The notes under the pieces: model-generated | Seen by the model: the letters and a program-made list of their open reading frames with translations, nothing else | Told to the model about the DNA's origin: nothing | The model's database searches: none | Made by a program: the position numbers and the translations under genes | In this document: piece after piece, positions 44,034 to 52,840 of the stretch | How the letters are laid out: each line of letters opens with the position of its first letter | How positions within the stretch are numbered: the first letter of the stretch is position 1 | Source of the DNA: Miltoncostaea sp050249835 | GTDB lineage: Bacteria; Actinomycetota; Thermoleophilia; Miltoncostaeales; Miltoncostaeaceae | DNA length: 64,000 bases | Assembly: GCA_050249835.1 (NCBI GenBank) | Contig: JBFWPT010000010.1 | Location: 22,875-86,874 of the forward strand | Direction of reading: 5' to 3'

Positions 44034-45109
44034 CCCTCGGGATCGCCGGGGCCGCCGTCGCCCTCTCGGTCGCAGGGGCCGCCGCCGGCGCGCCCGCGGC
44101 CGACGGTGCCCCGGACCTGTCCGCGCTGACGCCCGCGCAGCTCGCCGGGCAGCGGATGGTCTACGGCTTCCCGGGCACGGTCCCGCCCCCCGACCTGGTG
44201 CGCCGCATCCGGCGGGGGGAGGCCGGGGCGGTGATCCTCCTGGGCGAGAACACCCCGAGCGCGTCCGTGGCGAAGGCCCTGGTCGACCGCCTGCAGGCCA
44301 TCCCGCGCCCCGGCGTTCTGGACGAGCCGCTGCTGGTGATGATCGACCAGGAGGGCGGGTTCGTGAGGCGCCTGCCGGGGCCGCCCGAGCGGAGCCCCGA
44401 GGAGCTCGGGGCGGCGGGCCGGGCGGCGTCCCGGGCCGCGGGGCGCGCGGCGGGGCGGCTGCTGTCACGGGCGGGGATCAACGTGGACCTGGCGCCGGTG
44501 GCGGACGTCGCCCGGCCCGGGTCGGCGCTCGCCCGCGACGACCGCATCTTCGGCACGTCCCCGGCGGGCGTGTCCGCGACGACGGTTGCGTTCGCCGCGG
44601 GTCTGCGGGCCGAGGGGGTGGCGGCCACGGCCAAGCACTTCCCGGGCATCGGCGCGGCCCGGGTGAGCACGGACGAGGCCCCGGTGCGCATCACCCTGTC
44701 CGGCGCGGCGCTGCGCCGGGTGGACCTGCGCCCGTTCCGCGCCCTCATCGCCCAGGACGTCCCGCTCGTGATGCTCGGGACCGCGATCTACCCGGCCCTC
44801 GACCCGGGGACCCCGGCGGCCTTGTCGCGGCCTATCTCCACCATCCTGCTGCGCGGGGAGCTGGGATTCCGCGGCATCACGGTCACGGACGCGCTCGACA
44901 CCCCGGCCCTCGACCCCGTCGGCGGCCCGGGGACGGTGGCGGTGCGGGCCGCCGGCGCGGGCGCCGACCTGCTCATCCACACGGGCTACGCCGCGAACGT
45001 GACGGCGTCCAGCGCCCTCGCCCGCGAGATCCGGCGCGGCACCATCAGCCGCGCGGACGCCGAAGGCGCCGTCGCCCGCACCCTCGCCCTGCGGAGGTCC
45101 CTGTCGTGA
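44030..45109 (+). CDS. secreted glycoside hydrolase family 3 (beta-N-acetylhexosaminidase-like)
   Basis: The 359-residue protein is a single-domain GH3 enzyme like NagZ, exported by an N-terminal signal (LGIAGAAVALSVAGAAAGAPAA). Family hallmarks are VMIDQEGGFVRRL, INVDLAPVADVARPGSALARDDRIFGTSP, TAKHFPGIGAARVSTDEAP (the KHFPGxG and acid/base loop region) and ITVTDALDTPAL with the nucleophile-region Asp. It may remove GlcNAc from cell-wall fragments or chitin. The likely start is a CTG overlapping the msrB stop (CTGA), since no ATG or GTG in frame would include the signal peptide. Confidence 0.82.
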   Translation: MTLGIAGAAVALSVAGAAAGAPAADGAPDLSALTPAQLAGQRMVYGFPGTVPPPDLVRRIRRGEAGAVILLGENTPSASVAKALVDRLQAIPRPGVLDEPLLVMIDQEGGFVRRLPGPPERSPEELGAAGRAASRAAGRAAGRLLSRAGINVDLAPVADVARPGSALARDDRIFGTSPAGVSATTVAFAAGLRAEGVAATAKHFPGIGAARVSTDEAPVRITLSGAALRRVDLRPFRALIAQDVPLVMLGTAIYPALDPGTPAALSRPISTILLRGELGFRGITVTDALDTPALDPVGGPGTVAVRAAGAGADLLIHTGYAANVTASSALAREIRRGTISRADAEGAVARTLALRRSLS

Positions 45110-46290
45110 GCCTGCGCAACGTCACCTTCGACGAGGCGCGCGAGGAGATGTTGTCCCGCGCCCCGCTCCCCGAGGCCGAGCCGGTGCCGCTGGAGGGGCT
45201 GGCCGGGCGGCGGCTCGCCCGCGACCTGCGCGCCCGGGTGGACAACCCCGCCTTCACCAACTCGGCCATGGACGGCTTCGCGGTGCGCAGCGCCGACGCC
45301 GCGGAGGGCCTGCCGCTGCGGATCGTGGGGGAGAGTCGCGCGGGCGCGCCGTTCGGCGGCATCCTGTCCGCGGGCGAGGCGGTCCGCATCTCGACGGGCG
45401 CCGTGCTGCCCGACGGGCTCGACGCGATCCTGCGGGTGGAGGACGCGGAGGAGGCCGGCGGCCTGGTCACGGCCCGCGTCCCCCCGCCGCAGGGCGCCTT
45501 CGTGCGCCGGCGCGGCGAGGACGTGCGGCGCGGCGACCTGCTCCTCCCCGCCGGCCATCGCGTGGCCCCGCACGAGGTGGCGACGATCGCCGCGATGGGG
45601 CACGGCGAGGCGCTGTGCGACCGGCGCCTGCGCGTGGGCGTGCTCGGCTCGGGCGACGAGGTCGTGACCCAGGACCAGGTGCTCGCCCCGGGGCAGGTGT
45701 ACGACGCGAACCGCCCGGGGATCGCCGCCCAGGCGCGGGCGGCCGGCGCCGTCGTGCTCGGCACGGGGATCGTGCGGGACGACCGCGCGGCGACCGTCGC
45801 GGCGGTGCGCGCGGCCCTCGACTTCGATCCGGCCCCGGACCTCCTCATCACCACCGGTGGCGTGTCCGTGGGCCCCCACGACCACCTGCGCCCGGCGTTC
45901 GAGGCCGCCGGGGTGGAGGAGGTGCTGTTCGGGGTGCAGATCCGTCCCGGGCACCCGCTCTGGCTGGGGGTGCGCGGCCGCCAGGTGGTCATCGGGCTCC
46001 CCGGCAACCCGGTCTCGGCGGCCGTGTGCTTCCACGCCTTCGCCCGCCCCCTGCTGAGCGTGGACGACGACTGGTCCACGACCATGCCGCTGGCCGTGGC
46101 CTACACGAAGCCGACGCCGCGCACGGAGCTCATCCGCTGCCGCGAGGAGGGCGGCGCGCTCGCGCCGATGGCGCGCCAGGCGTCCCACGACGTGACCTCC
46201 CTGGCGGGCGCGTCGCACCTGGCGGTCATTCCGTCGGAGGCCGAGCGCCTGGAGGCGGGCGAGCGCGTCCGCTGCTGCCGCCTGGCCTGA
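45106..46290 (+). CDS. moeA: molybdopterin molybdenumtransferase
   Basis: The 394-residue enzyme inserts molybdate into adenylated molybdopterin. Typical regions are VDNPAFTNSAMDGFAVRSAD, VRISTGAVLPDGLDAILRVEDAEE, GSGDEVV, the MoCF motif LLITTGGVSVGPHDHL and GLPGNPVSAAVCFHAFARPLL. The GTG start forms a GTGA overlap with the GH3 gene, so both are one transcript, although their functions seem unrelated. No other molybdenum cofactor gene is in the window. Confidence 0.93.
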   Translation: MSLRNVTFDEAREEMLSRAPLPEAEPVPLEGLAGRRLARDLRARVDNPAFTNSAMDGFAVRSADAAEGLPLRIVGESRAGAPFGGILSAGEAVRISTGAVLPDGLDAILRVEDAEEAGGLVTARVPPPQGAFVRRRGEDVRRGDLLLPAGHRVAPHEVATIAAMGHGEALCDRRLRVGVLGSGDEVVTQDQVLAPGQVYDANRPGIAAQARAAGAVVLGTGIVRDDRAATVAAVRAALDFDPAPDLLITTGGVSVGPHDHLRPAFEAAGVEEVLFGVQIRPGHPLWLGVRGRQVVIGLPGNPVSAAVCFHAFARPLLSVDDDWSTTMPLAVAYTKPTPRTELIRCREEGGALAPMARQASHDVTSLAGASHLAVIPSEAERLEAGERVRCCRLA

Positions 46291-46365
46291 CGCCCCGGGG
46301 CGAAAGCCCGCGGCCCGCCCGGCCGATACCGGGCATGACAGGGATGTCGGTGTGGAGGCTGATTG

Positions 46366-47940
46366 GTGGGGACGGAGGGCGCGCGGATCGAGGTGGCGGC
46401 GGCGGTGCTCCGCGGCGCGCCCGACCTCGGCGCCATGCTCGAGGAGATCGCCGCGACGGCGCGGACGACGCTCGGCGCCGACAGGGCCACCTGCTACGCC
46501 TGCGACGCCCGCGGCGAGGCCGTGGCCGCCGTCTACACCACCGAGTCCGACCCCGCGCGCCGGGCGCTGCTGTCGCGCGCGATCGGCCGGGGCGCAGCCG
46601 ATCTGCCGATCTGGCGCCTCCACATGCTCGCCGCCGACCCGCTGGTGCTGATCGAGGACGTCGGCTCCGACCCCCGCGTGCCCGCCGTGCTCGCCGGCCA
46701 CCTGGGCGCCGGGGCGTTCGTGGGCGTGCGCCTGGAGCACGCCTCGATGCAGGCGGGCGGCGCGACCGCCCTCCTCGGGGCGCTCTACTGCTCCTTCTCG
46801 CGGCCGCGCCGCTTCGCCGACGAGGACGTCCGCCGCATCCGCGGCCTGGGCGACCTGGCGTCGCTGGCGCTCGCCAACGCCCACCTGCAGGCGATCACGA
46901 TGGCCAACCTGGAGGCGCACCGGCGCCTCGCCGCCGAGCAGGCGGCCCTGCGCCGCGTGGCGACCGAGGTGGCCGCCGACGGCGAGCCGGAGCGCGTGTT
47001 CGGCCGCGTGGCCGAGGAGGCCGCCGGCCTGCTGGACGTGGAGGCCGCGGTGGTCACCCGCTTCGGCCCGGACGGCGCGATGGTGGTGGGCAGCGTGGGC
47101 GGGCACTCGGAGATCGGGGAGATGCTCCCGACGACGGGCGACGGCGCCCTCGCCAACGTGCTCCGCACCGGGCGGGCCTACGAGATCCTCGACTACGCCA
47201 CCCTCGAGCCCGGCTCGGCGCTGCGCGCCCACGCGCTGGAGCACGGGTACCGGGCGAGCGTGGCCGCGCCGGTGAGCACGCAGGGGGTGCTGTGGGGCGC
47301 CGTCCTCGCGACCACCCGGCGGGACTCCGGGATGCCCGACGGCGCCGGCGAGCGGCTGGAGGCGTTCGCCGACCTGGTGGCGATCGCCATCGCGAACGCC
47401 GAGGCCCGGGCGCGGCTGGTGGAGCAGGCCGCGAGCGACCCCCTGACCGGCCTGTTGAACAACCGGGCCTTCTCGGAGCGCCTCGTCGCCGACTCCGAGC
47501 GCGCCCGCCGGCACGGCCGCCCGCTCAGCCTGGTGCTCTTCGACCTCGACCACTTCAAGCGCGTCAACGACCGCCACGGACACTTGGTCGGCGACGGCGT
47601 GCTGGTGGAGCTCACCCGCCGCCTGCGGCCCCTGGCCCGCGCCGAGGACACCCTTGCCCGGGTGGGCGGGGAGGAGTTCGCCTGGCTCCTGCCGGAGACC
47701 GATGTGGCGAACGCCATGAACGCCGCCGAGCGCGCCCGCCGCCGCGTGGCCGGGTCCCCGTACCCGCCGGTCGGCGTGCTCACGATCTCGGCCGGCGTGG
47801 CCGAGCTGGACCCGGCGATGGCGACGACCGACCTGTTCCGCGCCGCCGACTCCGCCCTCTACGCGGCGAAGGCGCGGGGGCGGAACCTGTGCGTGCCGTT
47901 CCCCGACACCGGGGACGCGCGCACGGTCAGCGTGATCTGA
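46366..47940 (+). CDS. diguanylate cyclase with two GAF domains
   Basis: The 524-residue cytosolic protein has two GAF domains (GAMLEEIAATARTTLGADRATCYACDARGEAV to GDLASLALANAHLQ; FGRVAEEAAGLLDVEAAVVTRFGPDGAMVVGSVGGHSEIG to FADLVAIAIANAEARARLVEQ). A C-terminal GGDEF domain with DPLTGLLNNRAF, LVLFDLDHFKRVNDRHGHLVGDGVL and active site ARVGGEEFAWLLPE follows. It should make cyclic di-GMP in response to a signal or redox state. A GTG at 46366, seven bases after GGAGG, is preferred to the TTG one codon earlier. The GGDEF part resembles the disrupted gene at 26910-28648. Confidence 0.9.
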   Translation: MGTEGARIEVAAAVLRGAPDLGAMLEEIAATARTTLGADRATCYACDARGEAVAAVYTTESDPARRALLSRAIGRGAADLPIWRLHMLAADPLVLIEDVGSDPRVPAVLAGHLGAGAFVGVRLEHASMQAGGATALLGALYCSFSRPRRFADEDVRRIRGLGDLASLALANAHLQAITMANLEAHRRLAAEQAALRRVATEVAADGEPERVFGRVAEEAAGLLDVEAAVVTRFGPDGAMVVGSVGGHSEIGEMLPTTGDGALANVLRTGRAYEILDYATLEPGSALRAHALEHGYRASVAAPVSTQGVLWGAVLATTRRDSGMPDGAGERLEAFADLVAIAIANAEARARLVEQAASDPLTGLLNNRAFSERLVADSERARRHGRPLSLVLFDLDHFKRVNDRHGHLVGDGVLVELTRRLRPLARAEDTLARVGGEEFAWLLPETDVANAMNAAERARRRVAGSPYPPVGVLTISAGVAELDPAMATTDLFRAADSALYAAKARGRNLCVPFPDTGDARTVSVI

Positions 47941-47949
47941 GCCCCACGG

Positions 47950-48873
47950 TCAGCGCACCCGCGCGCAGGCGCGGCGGGTGCCGGGCGAGTCCCGGACCGT
48001 CGTGCGCGCCCGGACCCCTGGCGGCAGCCGCGTGCCGGTGACCCGCCATCCCAGGCGGGTGTAGACCGTCAGCCCGCCGCAGGTGACGGGCCTGCCCAGC
48101 ACCACCCGCACCGCGACCCGGCGGGTGACGGCTCTCCCGGCCGCGCGGCGGCGCACGTAGGTCCAGATGCCGGCGCCGCGGGCGCGCGCGCCGCCCCACG
48201 CGGACCACCGGACCCCGGTGATGCGGGCCGGCCCTACCAGGACGAGCCGCGCCGGGCGGCGGGCGAGGCCGGTGGTGAGGTCGCGCGCCCACCACTGCAC
48301 CCCGGCGAACGGCTGCGCCGGCCGGTCGGCGGGCACCGCCACCACGGCGTCGCCGGTGGCCGTCACGAGCGTCTCGCCCTCGTCGCCCGCGCCCTCGACG
48401 TCCTGCTGGACGTAGGCGCAGACGCGGTACGCGCCGCCGGCCGCGCTCCCGCGGGCGAGGTCGAGCACCACGTCGTAGAGCGGCGGCAGCTCGAACGCCC
48501 GCGTCCCGTCGTTCTCCAGCCACGTCGTCGCGCTGCCGTCGGCCAGCCGGTCGGCCGGCGCGGCGGGGCACGCCTGGTCGGCCCGGAGCCGCAGGACCGA
48601 CAGGTACGGCTCGCTGATCGGGTCGCGCCCGCGCACCGGCGCGGCCGTCCCGCTCGCCCCGATCGACACCGCCGCCCGCGCGGCGCCCGCGTCGTAGGAG
48701 CGGCCCCGGGGACCCGCCGTGTCGATCGCATCCCAGGTGGTCGCGAAGACGCGGATCGCGACGCCCCCGGCCTGGTGCTCTCCGGCCCCCATCGCGGGCG
48801 GAGCGGCCCCGATGAGCAGCGCCGCGGAGGCGACGAGAAGGGCGCGGAATGGCGTTCGCAGACGGGTTTGCAA
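47950..48873 (-). CDS. secreted protein of unknown function
   Basis: The 307-residue protein begins with a signal peptide (FRALLVASAALLIGAAPPAMGA) and then has no family I can name. The mature part has paired cysteines (DQACPAAP, YRVCAYVQQ, VTCGGLTVY, RRACARVR) and Thr/Arg-rich strands. The pattern of a beta-rich exported domain with YDVVLDLARGS and GVQWWARDLTTG suggests a wall or extracellular protein. The start is taken as TTG at 48873. It converges with the GGDEF gene with a 9-bp gap. Confidence 0.6.
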   Translation of the reverse strand: MQTRLRTPFRALLVASAALLIGAAPPAMGAGEHQAGGVAIRVFATTWDAIDTAGPRGRSYDAGAARAAVSIGASGTAAPVRGRDPISEPYLSVLRLRADQACPAAPADRLADGSATTWLENDGTRAFELPPLYDVVLDLARGSAAGGAYRVCAYVQQDVEGAGDEGETLVTATGDAVVAVPADRPAQPFAGVQWWARDLTTGLARRPARLVLVGPARITGVRWSAWGGARARGAGIWTYVRRRAAGRAVTRRVAVRVVLGRPVTCGGLTVYTRLGWRVTGTRLPPGVRARTTVRDSPGTRRACARVR

Positions 48874-48920
48874 GCGTGTCGGCCCCGGGTCGGGTGGACG
48901 GGCCCGGGCACGCTACGCGC

Positions 48921-49163
48921 TCAGAGCGGCGAGCGCCCCCGCAGCCGTCGCCCGGCCCCCGCGCTCTTGTCCACGGCCCGCCGTGACGAGCCCATCGACT
49001 TCGACGCGACACGGCCCAGGGGACCGGGCAGCTTCCGCCCCGCCCGGGCGCCCGCGCCCATCCCACGGCTCACAGGGCGCTGCACCCGCCGCGACAGCAG
49101 CGGCAACGCCAGGGCGAGGAGGAACAGGACCACACAGATCACGATCACGGCGATGAGTGTCAT
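48921..49163 (-). CDS. small single-pass membrane protein
   Basis: The 80-residue protein has one N-terminal membrane helix (LIAVIVICVVLFLLALALPLL) and a strongly basic Gly/Arg/Ser-rich tail (RRVQRPVSRGMGAGARAGRKLPGPLGRVASKSM...). The charge pattern would leave the tail in the cytoplasm. Small proteins of this shape are common and unnamed in actinobacteria. ATG start; no evident function. Confidence 0.6.
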   Translation of the reverse strand: MTLIAVIVICVVLFLLALALPLLSRRVQRPVSRGMGAGARAGRKLPGPLGRVASKSMGSSRRAVDKSAGAGRRLRGRSPL

Positions 49164-49269
49164 GACCCAGCTGTGCCCGGCCCCCGCCGGCCGGAAACAG
49201 GGTCGGGCAGGTTCCGGCGCCTCGACGCCGGCCCGTCTAGTGGCCCGAGCCGCGATACTGGACCGACCC

Positions 49270-49342
49270 GCCGGAGTAGCTCAGCTGGTAGAGCAGCCGC
49301 CTTGTAAGCGGCAGGTCAGGGGTTCGAGTCCCCTCTCCGGCT
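49270..49342 (+). tRNA. tRNA-Thr (anticodon TGT)
   Basis: A cloverleaf is readable: acceptor GCCGGAG with CTCCGGC, anticodon stem GCCGC/GCGGC around loop CTTGTAA with anticodon TGT (49303-49305), and a T-arm with GGTTCGAGTCC. CCA is not encoded. The less GC-rich island starts right after its 3' end, making it a plausible integration site. Confidence 0.95.
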
Positions 49343-49761
49343 TCGAGCAGAACAGCTTGGTGAAGGCGTTCTTGCCCGGTCTAACACCCTCTCGGCCGAC
49401 CGCGGACATGCGTCTAAGGGGGCTTCAGGGCTCGTCGCTGCGTGCAGATAAGGTGGAGGAGACGGTGGAGGGACCCTGCCTATGACCTTCGGCTTCGTAG
49501 ACCGACCGATCAGATGGATGAGAGCGGCTTGGAGAGGGCGTTCTCAGGCCGGTGACCCTGTTCCCGCACCTTCTCCCGCACCGTCGTCGGTGCGAAGATC
49601 TCCTCGAGGCGTAACGCGTCCGTCCTCCTCAATGCGCTAACGGAGAGGTCTCGGTCTTCCCGACGAGGCGACCGCGCGCGGCCTCGCTGTTCTCGTCCAA
49701 TTCCTCAACAACGGCGACCGTTTCTCTCTCTCCCCCCCAAGAGGCCGTCCGGGCCTTCGGT
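49343..49761. other. intergenic region after tRNA-Thr
   Basis: About 420 bp without a convincing gene. Short leftward frames at 49629-49955 have no Shine-Dalgarno sequence, overlap the secreted protein gene and have shadow-like composition. No second copy of the tRNA 3' end was spotted here. The composition already looks less GC-rich than upstream DNA. Confidence 0.4.
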
Positions 49762-50727
49762 CTAGCTGTTCTCACACGCCTCTCCGTCGTTGTCGCCATC
49801 CAGACCCGAGGGATCGCTCGGGTAGAGATTGAGGTAGTCCTGTGCGGTTGTTCCGTCTGACAGCGGGAAGTCGTCGCAGTTGTAGCCGCTGCTCGCGGGA
49901 GGCCCTGAGGGTCCACGCGGCGCGGCCGGGGCCGGGGTTGGGATGGGCGGCGCAACGACCCGCGGCCTTGGCAGGAGCACGACGCCCTCCCGGGCGATTA
50001 GGAACCCTCGGCGAGTGCCGCGCTGCACGCAGGTCACGCCGACCGTTCGCGACGTGCATCGGAAGCGTGAGTAGGTGAGGCTGCGTCCGTACGGCAGGAC
50101 TCGCGCGTCGGGGCGTACGCCACCCGTCGAGGGCCGCACAGCCCGCGGGCGCAGGCCGTTGACGAGTAGCGCCGCCCGGCCGGGGCGAAGTGTTCGGCAG
50201 GTCACCCGCGCTGCACCCGGGCCTCGCCGGATTGTGCACCGGATGTTCCGACTCGGGCTGAGGAACGCTCGGGAGAGGGTCGTTTCTGCCTGCGGCTCGC
50301 CCGGTGTGTCAACCCCGCCGTCGTCGTACTGGCAGCGCTCACCCTCCGTCGCGCCGAGATCGTTGATCACGTCCACATCGACGCCGGCAAGGATGAGCTG
50401 CTCGCATGTGAACGGCAGGGTGCTGGAGGCTGACACCTCGTAGCCTTGGCCGGCATCTGCGATCAGATGCCGCGTCGCGGGCACTAGGGTTCCATCGGTG
50501 CGCGTGCCTGAGGCGATGACGAAGGCGTAGGCGGGATCGAGCGTTCCTACCCGCTGAGACTCGAGCACGACGGTCGGGCCGCCGCCGGCCGCCACGACCG
50601 CGGCGTAGAAGGCGCTCTGTTCGTCGGCATCTGGCGCACGCGCGGCGCCCGCGACCGACACCCAGAGCGCGAGCGCAGTAAACGCGCCGACTGCCAAGAT
50701 CCTCCACAGGGCGGGGCGGCGCTTCAC
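49762..50727 (-). CDS. secreted protein with C-terminal excalibur-like calcium-binding motif
   Basis: The 321-residue protein starts at GTG 50727 (AAAGG upstream) with a signal sequence (LWRILAVGAFTALALWVSVAGAARA). Its middle is Cys-containing beta-like sequence (LPFTCEQLILAGVDVDVINDLGATEGERCQYDDG; SRNIRCTIRRG..VTCRTLRPG; RFRCTSRTVGVTCVQRGTRRGFLIAREGV). After a Pro-rich linker, the tail YNCDDFPLSDGTTAQDYLN..DGDNDGEACENS is an excalibur-type domain with the DxDxDGxxCE calcium loop. The segment around GVTCVQRGTRRGF resembles actinobacterial DUF6636-like proteins. Extracellular, function unknown. Confidence 0.75.
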   Translation of the reverse strand: MKRRPALWRILAVGAFTALALWVSVAGAARAPDADEQSAFYAAVVAAGGGPTVVLESQRVGTLDPAYAFVIASGTRTDGTLVPATRHLIADAGQGYEVSASSTLPFTCEQLILAGVDVDVINDLGATEGERCQYDDGGVDTPGEPQAETTLSRAFLSPSRNIRCTIRRGPGAARVTCRTLRPGRAALLVNGLRPRAVRPSTGGVRPDARVLPYGRSLTYSRFRCTSRTVGVTCVQRGTRRGFLIAREGVVLLPRPRVVAPPIPTPAPAAPRGPSGPPASSGYNCDDFPLSDGTTAQDYLNLYPSDPSGLDGDNDGEACENS

Positions 50728-51301
50728 TGGGAACCTTTCAGGTCGGGAGTCGGCAGAGCCTGACGCAACGCAGGACGGCGGGGAAGGTCTCTCAACATGA
50801 ATCTTGGTCTGCGCCCCTGACGCGGGCGCTCCAATCGCCACCCAAAGAGCGAAGCGAAGCTGCCGCGCTCCCCGCCCGCTCAGGCCTGATCGACGAGGTC
50901 GTGCAAGCGAACCTCATAGATCACCCCTGACGCCGGTCCCGCTCGTCAGCCTGCGCGCCGTCCCGGCCGACCGGCGGGCCGTGTCGGCACCACATGCCTA
51001 TGACGCCCCGCCCGCATGGTGGTGCGACCGTTCCGATCCGCCGGCGCGGCTAGCGTGCCCCATGTAACCCGTTCGAGCCGGAGATGCCTTGCCGAAAGGG
51101 ATCGGGGGACGCGCCGCGCGCACACGGCGAGCTCTGCTGGACGGGGCCGACGAACTACTCGCCGGCACGTCGGGGAAAGTGAAGCGCCCGTGCCGCCCGG
51201 GCTAGTAGACGTGCGCATCGGAGAGACAACGCGCCCGGTGAGGCGGATTTCTCCTGCACCGGCCCGAGTGCGTCGCTCGTGCGTGCGAACGAAGCCTTGA
51301 C
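50728..51301. other. intergenic region in the island
   Basis: About 570 bp with no gene I can support. Short open frames exist on both strands (for example 51016-51300 plus and 50946-51356 minus), but they lack start signals and protein-like composition. It may contain decayed coding DNA. Confidence 0.4.
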
Positions 51302-51731
51302 CTACGTCATTCGTAGGACAGCGAGCATGTGGGCTAGGAACGGTCGTCGTGCGCACGCCTCCATCTGGCCATGCTCGCGTAGGTCGTCGAGTATCCGCTC
51401 CGACAGCTTTTCCGCCAGGGTCCTCTTACTCACTCTGAGTGGGCCAACCTCCGGGGCCGCCACGTGTCCAATCAGGAACTCGGCGAGACCCGCGTGTGCG
51501 CCTGGTCGTGCCCCCCGCTCCTTCTCGTAGGCCGCGCGGGCCGCGGTAGCGCAGAGCCTCGAGCCCTGCCCCCTGGCCCGGACCCTTCGGACGCCACTCA
51601 CAGACCTGGGGCCCACGCTCTTCGCGTGCGTCAAGCTGTCGTTGTGCGTCCACGAACGCATCCACGGTACCCTTCGCTGGATGCCGTGCCTTCTCATGCG
51701 GACGATCTCAGGACAGGGCGGCCAGCTCCGC
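51302..51731 (-). other. possible gene remnant in two frames
   Basis: A leftward frame ends at 51302 with a protein-like stretch (AYEKERGARPGAH, GLAEFLIGHVAAPEVGPLRVSKRTLAEKLSERILDDLREHGQM). An adjoining frame begins DAFVDAQRQLDAREERGPQ at about 51665. Together they look like one small helical protein broken by a frameshift, but no family is recognised and the call is weak. Confidence 0.25.
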
Positions 51732-52796
51732 TCAGTCGACATCGAGCTGGAAAGAGATCGGCAGGTGGTCAGATGCCCCCCTCCCCGTCGTGTGATCGAA
51801 CGCAAGGGGTACGCCGTTTCTCGTCGCGACCTGCACCGGGCTTCCCTCCACCTGGACTTCCCTTAGCTGGTGGATCCGCAATGAATCCTCGACCAAACGC
51901 GCCGGCCCATCCCCGTAGAGGCCCGCACTGACTGCCACCTGATCGAGCACGTGCCATGCCCCGTCCCAATAGACCGTGCCGCCAGGCCCCTCGCCACTGC
52001 CGATCAGCTCCCACATTGGATTGAAGATCGGCACATTGAGGGCCGTGTACTGCTCCACTGCTCTCTTGCCCCTCCCCCTGGGAAGGCGGAGCGGCTCCGT
52101 GACACTCCGACGCTCTCGAACCGCGTTCAATCCGACGCGCACGCTGGTATCCCAGGGCTCGTCGTTGAAGTCACCCAGGACGATTACGGCTGTCGCGGCC
52201 TTCCTCCGCAGCTCGGCGAGACTCTTCATCCTCGCTCCACCCGTCGGCCTCACTAGTTCGTCCTTGGCGAACTTTAGCTGGCCTTCTACCAATCGCCGGC
52301 AATAGTCGGCAACGCCAATTCGGAAGGGCTCAGAATTCGACAGACGTCTCGAGGGCCAATGGTTCGTTACGAGCACGAACTCGCTGCCCGCGGCCGTGGC
52401 GAACGGCACCTGAAAGAGATCACGGGTGGTATACCGGTTGTGGACGTTGTACGACACCGGTGGCCCTGACAGGCTCAATATCCTCTCGTCGTAGAGGACC
52501 ACCAGATCGTCTCCGATGAGATTCGCGTCAGGGTCTTCCACGACTGTGAGATATTCCCATCCGGCTGCTGCAGCCACGTCCCTCGCGGCGCTACGATCCT
52601 CTACTTCTGCGAGTGCCACGATCGCCGGCTGCGCGTCGCCCGCGACCGCCGCCAGCACAGCGCCCAGGACGGCGACTTTCGCTTCATATGCCTGCCGAGT
52701 CCAGCCGTCTTCACGGGTTGCGTCGAGGCTACGTGCGATCGACGAGCCCCCGACCCTGAGCAGGCGCTCCACGTTCCACCACAGAATGGTATGCAT
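51732..52796 (-). CDS. endonuclease/exonuclease/phosphatase (EEP)-family protein
   Basis: The 354-residue protein has the EEP motifs in order: LWWNVERLL (Asn), VALAEVEDR (metal Glu), VLVTNHWPSRR (catalytic His), VIVLGDFNDEPWD (Asp/Asn pair) and a final GASDHLPISFQL (Asp-His). The family cleaves phosphodiester or phosphomonoester bonds in DNA, RNA, lipids or small phosphates. No signal peptide is present. It starts 44 bp after the RHS gene on the same strand, so it is probably the last gene of that operon, in the place where an immunity gene would be expected. ATG at 52796 is preferred over TTG at 52802. Confidence 0.85.
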   Translation of the reverse strand: MHTILWWNVERLLRVGGSSIARSLDATREDGWTRQAYEAKVAVLGAVLAAVAGDAQPAIVALAEVEDRSAARDVAAAAGWEYLTVVEDPDANLIGDDLVVLYDERILSLSGPPVSYNVHNRYTTRDLFQVPFATAAGSEFVLVTNHWPSRRLSNSEPFRIGVADYCRRLVEGQLKFAKDELVRPTGGARMKSLAELRRKAATAVIVLGDFNDEPWDTSVRVGLNAVRERRSVTEPLRLPRGRGKRAVEQYTALNVPIFNPMWELIGSGEGPGGTVYWDGAWHVLDQVAVSAGLYGDGPARLVEDSLRIHQLREVQVEGSPVQVATRNGVPLAFDHTTGRGASDHLPISFQLDVD

Positions 52797-52840
52797 CGCC
52801 AACTAGGGGCCCCCCGTGCCGCAGAAACGCGCGACTGCCG

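Noticed and set aside
49322..49342. Search for a direct repeat of the tRNA-Thr 3' end as attR
   Set aside because: No second copy was found by eye downstream in the window.
49629..49955. Leftward 108-codon frame after the tRNA
   Set aside because: It overlaps the excalibur-domain protein gene and has no ribosome site or protein-like pattern.
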